Shown piece after piece: positions 1 to 9,435 of a stretch of 64,000 nt of DNA (its first letter is position 1; the number at the start of each line of letters is the position of its first letter). A program made the translations under genes and the position numbers. Location: assembly GCA_031973395.1 (NCBI GenBank), contig DALYDD010000005.1, positions 1 to 64,000 on the forward strand, read 5' to 3'. The notes beneath the pieces are model-generated. The model did no database searches. It was not told the DNA's origin and was given only the letters and a program-made list of their open reading frames with translations. Source of the DNA: DALYDD01 sp031973395. GTDB lineage: Bacteria > Patescibacteriota > Minisyncoccia > Phycocordibacterales > CAIZLB01.

Positions 1-42
1 GACTGAATTGGGTGGGGTAGGTGTGGCAGGATGCGATGGCAT
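1..42 (-). CDS. 5' end of an unidentified gene running off the window
   Basis: Reading leftward from an ATG at 42 gives MPSHPATPTPPNSV before the window edge. The start is set by a strong Shine-Dalgarno, AAAGGAGGT at 55-47, four bases upstream. That is unusual here, because most housekeeping genes in this window have no such site. A promoter lies about 70 bases further upstream. The residues visible are too few to name a product. By its leader, ribosome site and base composition it belongs with the solitary GC-richer cassette genes elsewhere in the window. Confidence 0.6.
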   Translation of the reverse strand, partial: MPSHPATPTPPNSV

Positions 43-111
43 GCTGACCTCCTTTCATTTTGGGTTGGGGGTTTAGAAACTAGATTGACGAAGAACTATT
101 TGTACATCTAT

Positions 112-140
112 ATAATAGCACGAATAGTGTGAAAAGTCAA
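112..140 (-). promoter_or_regulatory. Sigma-70-type promoter of the leftmost cassette gene
   Basis: On the minus strand TTGACT (140-135) and TATTAT (117-112) are separated by 17 bp, close to the consensus. The predicted leader before the ATG at 42 is roughly 65 nt and ends in a full Shine-Dalgarno. Confidence 0.6.
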
Positions 141-271
141 TGCTAGAAATTTTGACAAACCATGAGATTTTGCCTGAATTTCACAGTTCCTTCAAAAAAA
201 GATGCTAGAATATTACCTACCACTTACAAGGACGAAACCTTTTTAGATTAATTCGGGATTAAGTATAAAAC

Positions 272-1369
272 ATGAAAAAATTTGGATTTCTCGTGCATGC
301 ACGTAGCCATAGGGATTTGATCAGGAAATTTCCTTTATTAAAATATTTGCCGCGAAGAGTCGTGGACTTTATTGCAATTGCCTTGCCACCAATTACCGTC
401 TCAAAAGTTACCGGCCTAAAAGATAAGCAGGGTCAAGATATTCCAGGCTATATCATTGGCATAACCATGACCGCAAGGCAGATGATTGAAGATCGCGACA
501 AAGCTTTAAAAAAGATCGTGCAAGCTTGTAAATACGCGGAAAAAAAAGGTGTGGGTATCATAGGCCTCGGCGCACTAACGGCATCTTTTTCAAAAGGAGG
601 ATTAGATATTTTGCCCCACCTCAAAACAATGGGGGTGACAACAGGTCGCGCATACACAACAAAGACGGTGACGGACTATGTAAAAACATGTGTCGAGCAA
701 TTTGGGTATACAAAAGACAATGTTCGCTTAGCAATTGTGGGAGCTGGAGGATCCGTAGGTTCTAGTTGTGCAAAATTACTCGCTACGTGGGGAATCAAAC
801 AGATGTTATTTATTGATTTACCAAAACGAGCGGAACATTTAAAGAAATCAATTCATCATATAAAAAGTATCTATCCCATGACTCAGATTGAAACCTCACA
901 TGCCATTTCGGATATCAAAGGCTGGGATATTATCATTACCGCAACGAATGCACCCGAGGCATTGTTGCGAGACGAAGATATTTCACCAGGAACCATCATC
1001 GTGGATGATGCCCAACCACCAGATGTACCGCGAGAGGTAATTAGAAACCGCAATGATATTCTGTGTATCGAAGGCGGGGTAATCCACACGCCTGGCATCA
1101 AATGTAATTTCAATCTAGGGCTCGTCGATCGAGAAGACACATTTTGTTGTTTGGGTGAAGTCTTGGTCCTTGCTCGAAATGAAAAGTTTGAACATTTTGC
1201 AACAGGTGAACTCCAAGAACACTTGGTAGGCCAAATAGAAGAAATGTCAAAAGACATGGATATACATATTTCAAAATTCCAAAATGATATTCAGAAATAC
1301 ATTCCAGATGAACAAATTGCGCGAGTAAAAGAAATTATCGCTGGAAAATTAAATGAAAGGGCCGTATAA
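272..1369 (+). CDS. Predicted NAD(P)-dependent dehydrogenase, long-chain acyl-ACP-reductase-like (COG5322 type)
   Basis: A 365-residue protein that begins with KFGFLVHARSHRD, the N-terminal pattern of cyanobacterial acyl-ACP reductases and their relatives. A Rossmann glycine motif, VGAGGSVGSSCAKLL, lies near residue 156. The C-terminal part carries the family pattern EGGVIHTPG, followed by FCCLGEVLVLARN, which lines up with the segment holding the catalytic Cys in cyanobacterial acyl-ACP reductase. In that family the enzyme reduces acyl-ACP or acyl-CoA to an aldehyde. In this organism the substrate is unknown, and an amino-acid or other thioester-linked substrate is possible. The next gene, a sensor kinase, starts about 10 bases downstream, so the two are probably co-transcribed. 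Fold assignment is firm; the reaction is inferred. Confidence 0.7.
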   Translation: MKKFGFLVHARSHRDLIRKFPLLKYLPRRVVDFIAIALPPITVSKVTGLKDKQGQDIPGYIIGITMTARQMIEDRDKALKKIVQACKYAEKKGVGIIGLGALTASFSKGGLDILPHLKTMGVTTGRAYTTKTVTDYVKTCVEQFGYTKDNVRLAIVGAGGSVGSSCAKLLATWGIKQMLFIDLPKRAEHLKKSIHHIKSIYPMTQIETSHAISDIKGWDIIITATNAPEALLRDEDISPGTIIVDDAQPPDVPREVIRNRNDILCIEGGVIHTPGIKCNFNLGLVDREDTFCCLGEVLVLARNEKFEHFATGELQEHLVGQIEEMSKDMDIHISKFQNDIQKYIPDEQIARVKEIIAGKLNERAV

Positions 1370-1380
1370 TTGAATTGCAC

Positions 1381-3132
1381 ATGACAGATTACATAACCGT
1401 ACTCCTGACGATAATTACTATTATTAACTCAGGGTTGGGTTTGCTCATACTTTTTAGTCCTGGAAAACAAAGTTCCAGTAAGATTTACTCACTGATCACA
1501 TTGACGACCTTGTCATGGATCTTTTGTATTTTCTTCTATCGAAGTAGTACACCAGAGAATATTGTTTTTTGGACAAAATGTTTATATATATCAGCAAGTT
1601 TAATTGCAAGCTGCTTTCTCTTTTTTACTTATCTTTTCCCTGTTAAAGATCCATTTTCGCTTACAAAGAAATTACTGGTTGTGGTGCCAAATATCATCAT
1701 TGTTGCTTTGATTATCTGGGGAAAAGGGATTATCTCTGACGCACACGTGAGTCAGGCTGGGGAAAACACGATCGAATTCGGAAAGCTCTATCTTCTCTAC
1801 GTTATCTATATCCTAGCTTTCTTTAATTATAGTTTTTTTCGCTTATTCAAAAAGCACAGAACATTAAGCGAAGACTTGCAGAAGCGCCAAGCCATCTTCT
1901 TCCTCACAGGGTATTTGATCTCTGCCTTCATCGCCTTCGCCACTAATTTGATTCTGCCATGGCTTGGATATTTTACCCTCAACTGGCTCGGGCAAGTTTC
2001 GACAGTGTTTATTGTCACCTTTGCGACATATGCAATCGTCAAACACCAGTTGTTCAATATCAAAGCTATTGCCGCTGAGTTATTTATCGGTGCGCTGTGG
2101 ATTTTCTTGATCATTCGAATTGTACTTGGCTCAAACACTCAGGAAAAAATTCTGAGCGGTGGCTTACTCCTCGCTTCGATCATTGTGGGTATTTTATTGA
2201 TTCGAAGTATTAATAATGAAGTAAAAGCTCGGCTCAAGATTGAAAGCCTCGCCAAAGATCTCGCCATAGCAAATGATCAGCTCAAAGAACTCGACGCTCA
2301 GAAAACCGAATTCGTATCACTAGCTTCGCATCAGCTACGTGGACCACTCACCGCTATCAAGGGTTATGGCTCAATGCTTCTCGAAGGAGATTTTGGAGAA
2401 CTATCTGAATCTATAAAGGAGGCGATTGAAAAAATGTATAAGTCTACGCAGGATTTGGTAGTTATTGTAGGAGATTATCTTGATGTATCACGCATTGAAC
2501 AAGGTCGTATGCAATATGACTTTAGCCTATTTGATTTGCGTGAATTAGTGCAAACAATCGTAAACGAGCTTCGCCCGTCTGTTGAAAATGCTCATCTCAC
2601 TATGGATTTTGATACAACACTGGCACCTTCTTATATGATCAATGCCGATAAGGGTAAGATCAAACAGGTGATTGGCAATATTATTGATAACTCGATAAAG
2701 TACACACCAAGCGGAGGTATACATATCTGGCTCACAGCCAAGAATAACAAGGCTTTAATTTCTATTTCTGACACCGGGGTTGGGATTCATCCATCTGTAC
2801 TACCGAAACTTTTTGCCAAGTTTACCCGCGCGCCAGATGCATCGCAGACAAATATTTTGGGAACAGGACTTGGTCTGTATGTAGCAAAGAAGATGATTGA
2901 GGCACATCACGGCCGTGTATGGGCCGAATCTCCTGGTCAAGGCAAGGGTTCAACCTTCTTTATCGAATTAGATATCGCTGAAGACGAGACTCCTTCCAAT
3001 ACAATCAATGCAACCATGACACCAGTGTTCGAAGAGCCGCAGGCCGCACAGGTTGCAACCACAACCGCGCCTGTAGCCACAAACTCACAGGCTGTTACGG
3101 AAAAAATCATAGATGTAAACAAAACAGCTTAA
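1381..3132 (+). CDS. Membrane sensor histidine kinase
   Basis: About 583 residues. The first roughly 275 are hydrophobic with seven or eight membrane segments, like the 7TM histidine-kinase sensor module. A short coiled linker follows, then a HisKA domain with the phospho-acceptor in SHQLRGPLTAIKGY (His near 316). The HATPase domain has N-box NIIDNSIKYTP, G1 DTGVGIHP and G2 GTGLGLYVAKK. The tail after residue 535 is low in complexity (Ala, Thr, Val, Pro). It should autophosphorylate in response to a membrane or envelope signal. No response regulator is adjacent, so the partner is elsewhere or the kinase pairs functionally with the upstream dehydrogenase. A TTG at 1375 is a possible earlier start; I prefer ATG 1381. 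Confidence 0.88.
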   Translation: MTDYITVLLTIITIINSGLGLLILFSPGKQSSSKIYSLITLTTLSWIFCIFFYRSSTPENIVFWTKCLYISASLIASCFLFFTYLFPVKDPFSLTKKLLVVVPNIIIVALIIWGKGIISDAHVSQAGENTIEFGKLYLLYVIYILAFFNYSFFRLFKKHRTLSEDLQKRQAIFFLTGYLISAFIAFATNLILPWLGYFTLNWLGQVSTVFIVTFATYAIVKHQLFNIKAIAAELFIGALWIFLIIRIVLGSNTQEKILSGGLLLASIIVGILLIRSINNEVKARLKIESLAKDLAIANDQLKELDAQKTEFVSLASHQLRGPLTAIKGYGSMLLEGDFGELSESIKEAIEKMYKSTQDLVVIVGDYLDVSRIEQGRMQYDFSLFDLRELVQTIVNELRPSVENAHLTMDFDTTLAPSYMINADKGKIKQVIGNIIDNSIKYTPSGGIHIWLTAKNNKALISISDTGVGIHPSVLPKLFAKFTRAPDASQTNILGTGLGLYVAKKMIEAHHGRVWAESPGQGKGSTFFIELDIAEDETPSNTINATMTPVFEEPQAAQVATTTAPVATNSQAVTEKIIDVNKTA

Positions 3133-3154
3133 ATCTGTTAAAATAGCATCTACT

Positions 3155-4147
3155 ATGAAAAAGATATTCCTCACGGGCGTCCAGCCAACCGGCCGACCCC
3201 ATATCGGCAATTATTTTGGCACCATGAAGCAATTGGTGGACGGACAGTCAGAATACGATGTCCGAGCCATCATCGTTGACATGCACGCTATAACGACTAT
3301 TCATGATGGTGCCGAGCTTGCAGGACATAGCCTGGATTTGGCAATGGACTACCTTGCAATCGGCCTTGATCCAAAAGAAATTTTGATTTTCAAACAATCA
3401 GATATGCCTGAAGTTACAGAGATGGCATGGGCTTTGAGCTGTATCATTACCGTCCCATATCTCTCTCAAGCACATGCTTTCAAAGATAAAACGGCGCGCG
3501 GCAAGGAAGCCAGTGTTGGCCTTTTTACATATCCTATCCTCATGGCAGCAGATATTTTGATTCACAATGCAGATATCGTGCCAGTTGGGCGCGATCAGAA
3601 ACAGCATGTTGAAATGGCACGAGATATTGCCGAAAAGTTTAATCGTATTTTTTGTACAGAAAAAGGAAAGCCTGAGTTATTTAAATTGCCGGCGGTTATG
3701 ATCCGCGAAGAAGTCGAGGTTGTGCCCGGTATAGACGGTCAGAAAATGAGTAAAAGCTATGGAAATCATATTCCTCTTTTTTCTACAGATGAAGAAATCC
3801 GAAAACTCGTAATGGCCATCGTGACAGATTCGGGTAATGCCGCAGACATTGAATCAGGCAAGATTTCTGGTATTCCTGAGAACGTCTACAATATTCACAA
3901 ACTTGTTCGTGATAAAAATTCTCTTGACGAATTATATGCAAAAAATAAAGGTAAATATAAATTATTGAAAGAAACTCTTGCTGAAGATTTAATCGCTTTC
4001 ATAAAACCCCTCCGAGAAAAACGTGAAGAAATCGCTAAAAATCCAGAAGCTGTAAAAAAGATGCTTGCTGAAAACGGAGAGCGGGTACGAGCCATAACAG
4101 CTGATGTGATGAAAAGATTTAGAGAACTAGTAGGATTTGCGCTGTAG
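3155..4147 (+). CDS. trpS: Tryptophanyl-tRNA synthetase
   Basis: 330 residues, the normal length for bacterial TrpRS. It charges tRNA-Trp. The class I signatures are both present: the HIGH-type motif in PTGRPHIGNYFG near residue 12 and the KMSKS motif in GQKMSKSYGN near 195. A -10 box TAAAAT (3139-3144) lies 10 bases before the ATG with no Shine-Dalgarno, suggesting a leaderless transcript. The stop codon lies inside the 5' arm of a hairpin. Confidence 0.97.
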   Translation: MKKIFLTGVQPTGRPHIGNYFGTMKQLVDGQSEYDVRAIIVDMHAITTIHDGAELAGHSLDLAMDYLAIGLDPKEILIFKQSDMPEVTEMAWALSCIITVPYLSQAHAFKDKTARGKEASVGLFTYPILMAADILIHNADIVPVGRDQKQHVEMARDIAEKFNRIFCTEKGKPELFKLPAVMIREEVEVVPGIDGQKMSKSYGNHIPLFSTDEEIRKLVMAIVTDSGNAADIESGKISGIPENVYNIHKLVRDKNSLDELYAKNKGKYKLLKETLAEDLIAFIKPLREKREEIAKNPEAVKKMLAENGERVRAITADVMKRFRELVGFAL

Positions 4148-4169
4148 AAATTTCTTACGAGATTTCTAC
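4144..4169 (+). terminator. Hairpin whose 5' arm contains the trpS stop codon
   Basis: GTAGAAATTTC (4144-4154) pairs with GAGATTTCTAC (4159-4169) around a TTAC loop, with one G-T pair. The TAG stop is 4145-4147. No T-run follows directly, so this is a 3'-end or stability hairpin rather than a textbook intrinsic terminator. Confidence 0.5.
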
Positions 4170-4214
4170 CTAAATGACAAAAAAAATAATCTGACTGAGC
4201 AATAACTTAGGGAC

Positions 4215-4281
4215 AAAAAAGCACCTCATGCCCCAGTGTGAGCCGGGATAGAACCGGTTATCACACTTCAGGGTAGGGTGC
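4215..4281 (-). terminator. Three-tier intrinsic terminator of the 4310-4867 cassette gene
   Basis: On the minus strand nested stems GCACC/GGTGC, CCC/GGG, AGTGTGA/TCACACT and CCGG/CCGG form one long hairpin (4281-4221), followed by six T residues (4220-4215). It is much more elaborate than the terminators of the housekeeping genes. Confidence 0.8.
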
Positions 4282-4309
4282 GGGCCGTGAAGGTTATTAT
4301 TGCTGGACT

Positions 4310-4867
4310 TCAGCAAAAATAGAGACATTCACCGAAGACTTTTTCATCAAAAGAGAGGTAGGGCAAATCGGACTGTCCCTTTCCTTCAATCAATTCAAAG
4401 TCCCAATCTTCTTCTTCGGGTGTTTTGAGGGCGGCGACAAACCACTCCTCTTCTTCGTGTTCGGTATTTATAATTGTCGTACCGGGGACAATGCATCCAC
4501 GAAACTCTGACTTCAGAATCTCGGGTGGCATAAGGTCATTCCTTATCAAGGCATCAACAATGCTCAGGCAGAGCCTTGGCTGAGTATTGGTAATCCTTCT
4601 CGCGGCGCAGCCGGTACAACTGAAACCGAGAGCAGGGCCTTCTCTGGGAGTCAGAGTGACGCCACTGCGACCCGTGAAGGTTTGGTGAAGGGTGGCGAGT
4701 CGCAAGATACGCTCAATTTGCTTTTGACGGCGTCGAGGTTCTGCAGATGCATAGCTGCCCAATTGCCATTGTGTGCCCTTGGTCGCGATGTGTTGCTGAA
4801 ACACCTGTTCCGCGGAACAGATTGTCAGTTCTTTTGATGCATCCGTGGCGGCGGATTTCATAGTCAT
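4310..4867 (-). CDS. Cassette gene of unknown function, Cys-rich
   Basis: About 185 residues from ATG 4867 (alternative ATG 4861); the open frame extends further upstream but without a better start. I do not recognise the family. The protein is soluble, with a basic stretch (SAEPRRRQKQIERILRLA) near residue 40 and a CTGCAARR pair of cysteines near residue 80 that could bind metal. An acidic middle (HEEEEW) and an aromatic Cys-containing C-terminus (ECLYFC) follow. It is GC-richer than its neighbours, stands alone between trpS and aspS on the opposite strand, and has its own promoter and a strong terminator. Confidence 0.6.
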   Translation of the reverse strand: MTMKSAATDASKELTICSAEQVFQQHIATKGTQWQLGSYASAEPRRRQKQIERILRLATLHQTFTGRSGVTLTPREGPALGFSCTGCAARRITNTQPRLCLSIVDALIRNDLMPPEILKSEFRGCIVPGTTIINTEHEEEEWFVAALKTPEEEDWDFELIEGKGQSDLPYLSFDEKVFGECLYFC

Positions 4868-4995
4868 TGTTCTGGTCTTTCGGTGGTTGAAGTGGAGGTG
4901 ATGCGGGAGAGAAAAGGGTGGAGGTAGTAGGAGGTTCGTGTAGATTGTGGCGGGTTTTGAAAGGACGATTTTGTTATTTGCCTCTCTGGAATTCA

Positions 4996-5001
4996 ATTAT
5001 A
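4996..5001 (-). promoter_or_regulatory. Extended -10 box upstream of the 4310-4867 gene
   Basis: On the minus strand TGCTATAAT occurs here, with the hexamer at 5001-4996. This implies a leader of about 120 nt before ATG 4867. No clean -35 is visible. Confidence 0.45.
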
Positions 5002-5114
5002 GCACTGGTTTTAGGGAAGCAAACTGCGCCTGTGCACATCTTTTTCTACCCTTATTTACAAGCCTATATAGCGTTTACAACTTTTCTTAAAAGTAGTAGT
5101 ATCAGCATAATATC

Positions 5115-6410
5115 ATGAAAAGAACTCACATAAAAAAACTAAAGGACTGTATTGGCCAGGAGACAACCATTGCAGGGTTTGCTCAAATTATTCGCGTACA
5201 AAGTAAAGTTATCTTCATTGTCGTTCGTGATGTAACCGGTCTCACTCAGGTCGTTGTCGAAGCAAAAGATGAAAAGATTTTTGAAATTGCAAAAAATCTC
5301 TCGCAAGAATCAGTGATCACTGTGACTGGTCTGCCAAAAGAATTTGCTCAAGCTCCAGGCGGTGTTGAAATGTCAGCAACCGATCTCACAGTACTCTCTG
5401 CAGCAGATCCGATTTTACCTATCCCGGTTATTATTAAAGGAAATGATGAAGAATCAGAAGCGCCAGTGCGATTCGACTATCGATGGGTAGACCTTCGAAA
5501 ACCTGAGAAATTACAGATTTTCAAAGTATGGACTGCTCTTGAAAGTGGTTTCAGGAAAGCTGCAGCTGAGAACGATTTCATGCAAATCTACTCTCCTTCA
5601 TTTATGTCTACTCCATCTGAAACAGGAGCAGAAGTATTCGAAGTAAAATATTTTGAAAAGAAAGCATACCTTGCACAATCTCCACAATTTTATAAACAAA
5701 TGGCAATGGCCTCAGGCTTTGAGAGGGTATTTATGGTTGGTCCAGTGTTTCGAGCAGAAGAAAGCTTTACCAGTCGTCACCTCACAGAATTCACAGGCTG
5801 GGACTTTGAAATTTCTTATATCGAATCCCATCACGATGTTATGGATATGGAAGAAAAACTACTTGTCGGCGGATTTACAGAGGTCGCAGCGCAGTTTCCG
5901 GAATTGAATATCGAAATCCCGACTATGCCATTCCCACGGATTCCTATGGTCAAGGCAAAAGAAATTCTCGCAGGACTTGGTGTAGAGAGCGCAGAAGAAC
6001 ATGACCTTTCTCCAGAAGAAGAACGAGCAATTTGTGACCATGTAAAAAAAGAAATGAATCATGATTTTGTTTTCATCACGGATTACCATAAATCAAAATC
6101 TGCTTTCTATCATATGCGTCATGCAGATGATAACGATCGTTCAAAACGAGCCGATCTATTGTTCCGAGGAATTGAAGTGACAACCCTTGCGCAGCGAGAA
6201 CATCGCATTGAAATTCTTGAGAAGCAAGCACTCGATAAAGGCATGAGTCTTGAGGCTCTCAAAGATTATATGAACTTCTTCCGATATGGTTGTCCTCCGC
6301 ACGGTGGAGCGGGAATTGGTCCAGGCCGACTGATTATGAAATTGATGGGTCTTCCGAATGTTCGCGAGGCGACGTATTTGCCGAGGGATGTGAAGCGACT
6401 TAATCCTTAA
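5115..6410 (+). CDS. aspS: Aspartyl-tRNA synthetase, short archaeal-type
   Basis: 431 residues, far shorter than the roughly 590 of typical bacterial AspRS because the bacterial GAD insertion is missing. An OB-fold anticodon-binding domain (about 1-100) precedes a class II catalytic core. Motif 2 is visible as VFMVGPVFRAEESFTSRHLTEF and motif 3 as GAGIGPGRLIMKLMG near the C-terminus. Archaeal-type AspRS enzymes are often non-discriminating and also make Asp-tRNA-Asn, which would need GatCAB; those genes are not in the window. A terminator follows immediately. Confidence 0.96.
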   Translation: MKRTHIKKLKDCIGQETTIAGFAQIIRVQSKVIFIVVRDVTGLTQVVVEAKDEKIFEIAKNLSQESVITVTGLPKEFAQAPGGVEMSATDLTVLSAADPILPIPVIIKGNDEESEAPVRFDYRWVDLRKPEKLQIFKVWTALESGFRKAAAENDFMQIYSPSFMSTPSETGAEVFEVKYFEKKAYLAQSPQFYKQMAMASGFERVFMVGPVFRAEESFTSRHLTEFTGWDFEISYIESHHDVMDMEEKLLVGGFTEVAAQFPELNIEIPTMPFPRIPMVKAKEILAGLGVESAEEHDLSPEEERAICDHVKKEMNHDFVFITDYHKSKSAFYHMRHADDNDRSKRADLLFRGIEVTTLAQREHRIEILEKQALDKGMSLEALKDYMNFFRYGCPPHGGAGIGPGRLIMKLMGLPNVREATYLPRDVKRLNP

Positions 6411-6420
6411 TTGAATAAAA

Positions 6421-6450
6421 GAAAACCGCCATTCCGGCGGTTTTCTTTTA
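6421..6450. terminator. Bidirectional terminator between aspS and the ABC exporter
   Basis: GAAAACCGCC and GGCGGTTTTC form a perfect 10-bp stem with a five-base loop. T-rich sequence follows on the plus strand and an A-rich stretch precedes it, so it can end both converging genes. Confidence 0.9.
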
Positions 6451-6463
6451 TTTCTTTTATTTA

Positions 6464-8338
6464 TTATTCAGGATCCTTCTCCGTCTCAGACCAATCAGTC
6501 ACACCCAATCGAGCTTTATCCTTTTCAAACATTGAAGCATACAAAGCCTTGCGAGCAAGCAACTCAGTATGCGAACCATGTTCAGCAACTTCTCCATGAC
6601 TCATGACGATGATGTGATCACATCTTTCAGCACGAGAAACGTGATGGGTAATAAGCACAACCGTAATACCACGCTCTTTTAATGCGAGAATATTTTTGAT
6701 GACGGTCTCAGCGTTTTCAGGATCGAGTTTAGCATCAGGTTCGTCGAGGATAATGATCGGTGTGGCACGATGGTGCAAGCGAGCGAGAGCGAGGCGTTGT
6801 TCTTCTCCACCAGAGAATTCGCGACCGCCGAAGTCAGTACCAATTTGTGTTTCGAAGCCTTCTTTGTCCTTTGCAATTACTTCGCTGAAAACTCCGAACT
6901 CGGCAGACTCTTTTACACGCTGCATATCCAAGATCTGATCGAGATTTGATGAAGCAATTTCTTCACCAACTTTTCTTTCGATAATTGAATACTTCTGCGT
7001 GAGAGCGGCGGCATATTTTGACCAAACATCCGGGGAAATATTTTTGAGATTAATATCATTGGCAAAAATATCACCTTTCGTCGGATCATAATGTCTCATG
7101 AGGAGGGAAGCGATAGTCGATTTACCATGTCCGCTTTTTCCTACAATAGCCACAATCTCGCCTGGCTTAATTTCGAAGCTCACATTTTTGAGCACCTCTT
7201 TATCCCCTTGATCTGGATAAATGAAACTAACTTTATCGAATTTGATCAGTGGAGCAGAGGTGAAATTTGGCAAAACAGGATGAGGCGTCTGAATTATAGG
7301 CTTAAGACCAAAGAATTCTTCTTCGATCAAAACAACACCCTTTGCAGTGTTCCATTGATTCGAGACCATATTCACAATCGATTCGACATTGGCCTGCATA
7401 GTTCTTGCGGCGGCAATGAGAATCGTGAGGGTACCAATTGCGATAGAGAGCGAGAGTGTGCTCCAGACAGCATGAACCACCACAAAATAAAGTCCGGCAA
7501 GAGAAATCAAATGCGTGATAAATTCTCGCTTTACACCAGTCTTACGTGCCTTATCCCAGAGATTGAAATCTTCTAGATAACTGGCTCGAATTTCTTTATT
7601 CACTTCCTTTGTCTGATGGAACATTAAAGCCTGAGTAAAGGAGACGATGCTTGTATAGATCCTCTCGAGCATGCCTCGACGCTTATTATTGGGCACCATA
7701 TCTTCATAGACTTTCCACCAGAGATTTGTCTGACGGAATTCCATGACGATAAGTGGAATACTTGTGATGATGATCACCAGTGCGTATTCCCATTTTTGAT
7801 AAAACAAAGTGGCACCGAAGAGCAAGAATGAAACACAAGTCGAGAAGATTTGCACCAATTCTCTGGCGAAGTTCACATGACTGGACCAGCTATATGGCAA
7901 TTCTTCAATTTTGCGACGCAAATCGTCGTAGCGTTTACTTCTAAACATTGCAACGTCGAGAGAGGCTTTATGCTTATTGAGCTCTAATTTTGTTGCATGT
8001 CGAAGCCAATGACTCCAGCGGCCATAATAAAACCAATCCAATCGATTCACGATCAAAGCGAAAATCAGGGCGCCGGCAAAAAACAGAAAAGGTTTTCTGA
8101 GTTCTCCGCTAAGTAATTCCAAGGGTGAGAGACCAACCCCGATCCCGGCATTCATCAATCGCTGGACACCGTTGATAACAATACCGGTTGCATACACAAT
8201 CAAAAACCCCGCGACGGCAATCAAGCCTTGCATCGAGATATTTATTGCAGTACCGAACTTGGCATTTCGCCAAGTATAACCAAATGAATATTTTGTGGCC
8301 TTAAACAAGGTTACCAAAACATCTTTAACTTTTTTCAT
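6464..8338 (-). CDS. ABC exporter, fused permease and ATPase
   Basis: 624 residues with an N-terminal six-helix transmembrane domain (about 25-330) and a C-terminal nucleotide-binding domain. The ATPase has Walker A VGKSGHGKST, signature FSGGEEQRLALARL and Walker B IIILDEPDAKLDPE. It belongs to the MsbA/LmrA-like half-transporters that work as dimers to export lipids, peptides or drugs. The substrate cannot be told from sequence. It stands alone on the minus strand, converging on aspS. The signature motif is FSGGE where the family consensus is LSGGQ. Confidence 0.9.
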   Translation of the reverse strand: MKKVKDVLVTLFKATKYSFGYTWRNAKFGTAINISMQGLIAVAGFLIVYATGIVINGVQRLMNAGIGVGLSPLELLSGELRKPFLFFAGALIFALIVNRLDWFYYGRWSHWLRHATKLELNKHKASLDVAMFRSKRYDDLRRKIEELPYSWSSHVNFARELVQIFSTCVSFLLFGATLFYQKWEYALVIIITSIPLIVMEFRQTNLWWKVYEDMVPNNKRRGMLERIYTSIVSFTQALMFHQTKEVNKEIRASYLEDFNLWDKARKTGVKREFITHLISLAGLYFVVVHAVWSTLSLSIAIGTLTILIAAARTMQANVESIVNMVSNQWNTAKGVVLIEEEFFGLKPIIQTPHPVLPNFTSAPLIKFDKVSFIYPDQGDKEVLKNVSFEIKPGEIVAIVGKSGHGKSTIASLLMRHYDPTKGDIFANDINLKNISPDVWSKYAAALTQKYSIIERKVGEEIASSNLDQILDMQRVKESAEFGVFSEVIAKDKEGFETQIGTDFGGREFSGGEEQRLALARLHHRATPIIILDEPDAKLDPENAETVIKNILALKERGITVVLITHHVSRAERCDHIIVMSHGEVAEHGSHTELLARKALYASMFEKDKARLGVTDWSETEKDPE

Positions 8339-8583
8339 AATGTAATAGGGGATAAGTGATAAAAATCAAAAGCGAAAACGCTTGAGAAAAGAAACATTGT
8401 GCAGAGGAGTCGAAACCTACAAAACCGGCAAAAGGGAGGCCAAAAACTACAAACTTGAGAAAATCGTCCCGAGGCGATTATCTGGCCAATTTGAATTTGT
8501 AATATTTTTGAATCATATCACCCTTATCTTATGCTAATACTAAAAAAGCCGCAATAGTCGGGAAAATAGTTTATAATATGGAC

Positions 8584-9435
8584 ATGAACGAACCCGAGGC
8601 TGAGCTCGAAAATCCCATTTCTACGAGCACCCTTCAAACTTCCGTAAGTGGATTTACCGTCAAGACTCAAGCTTTTGAGGGACCTCTTGATTTGCTTTTA
8701 AATTTGATTGAAAAAAGGAAGCTGTTCATCAGTGATATTTCGCTCTCACAAGTTACCGATGATTACATTTCGCACATCAATCAATTGCCAGAATATTCAC
8801 TGAAGCACCGAGCGCAATTTATTTTGATCGCTTCGACTTTGCTTTTGATCAAAGCTAAATCGCTTTTGCCAACACTCGAACTCACCACAGAGGAACAAGG
8901 TGATATTCGCGACCTCGAACTCAGGCTCAAGATTTTGGAAATTATGCGCCGACAAAGCCATTATGTACGCGAAAATTTCGGCAAGCAGAAAATTTTTGAA
9001 CGAGGTGATATGGAGGAAGTTATTCGTATTTTCGCACCAGGCAAAGATATTTCGCTTGACGCTATAACGGGTGCCATTGGCCAAGTTCTCAACTCTTTAC
9101 CAAAACAACAAGTCGAACAAAAAGTTACCGTCAAAAAAGTCATTAGCCTCGAAGAGATGATGGACCGACTAGCAGATCGCATTCAATCAGCTATGAAAAT
9201 GTCATTCCGAGAATTCAGCGCCAATAAACATGATGGCTCGGCCAATATGGCCCATGGCCAAGGTCGTGGCGCACGCATGAATGTTGTGGATAGGGCTGAG
9301 CGTGTACATGTTATTGTAAGTTTCCTCGCAATGCTCGAACTGGTGAAGCAAGGTTCGATAGAAGTGAAGCAGGACAGCTTATTTGATGAAATTGAAATGG
9401 AGAGGAATGATGTAGGTATTCCGAAATATATCTAA
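8584..9435 (+). CDS. scpA: Segregation and condensation protein A
   Basis: About 283 residues. The kleisin subunit that links the heads of the SMC condensin together with ScpB. The ScpA signature FEGPLDLLLNLIEKRKLFI is near the N-terminus. The C-terminal winged-helix part has ERVHVIVSFLAMLELVKQG. A TATAAT (8572-8577) is directly followed by ATG 8578 and lies six bases before ATG 8584. The six-base spacing matches other leaderless genes here, so I prefer 8584. scpB follows after a hairpin and an assembly gap. Confidence 0.93.
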   Translation: MNEPEAELENPISTSTLQTSVSGFTVKTQAFEGPLDLLLNLIEKRKLFISDISLSQVTDDYISHINQLPEYSLKHRAQFILIASTLLLIKAKSLLPTLELTTEEQGDIRDLELRLKILEIMRRQSHYVRENFGKQKIFERGDMEEVIRIFAPGKDISLDAITGAIGQVLNSLPKQQVEQKVTVKKVISLEEMMDRLADRIQSAMKMSFREFSANKHDGSANMAHGQGRGARMNVVDRAERVHVIVSFLAMLELVKQGSIEVKQDSLFDEIEMERNDVGIPKYI

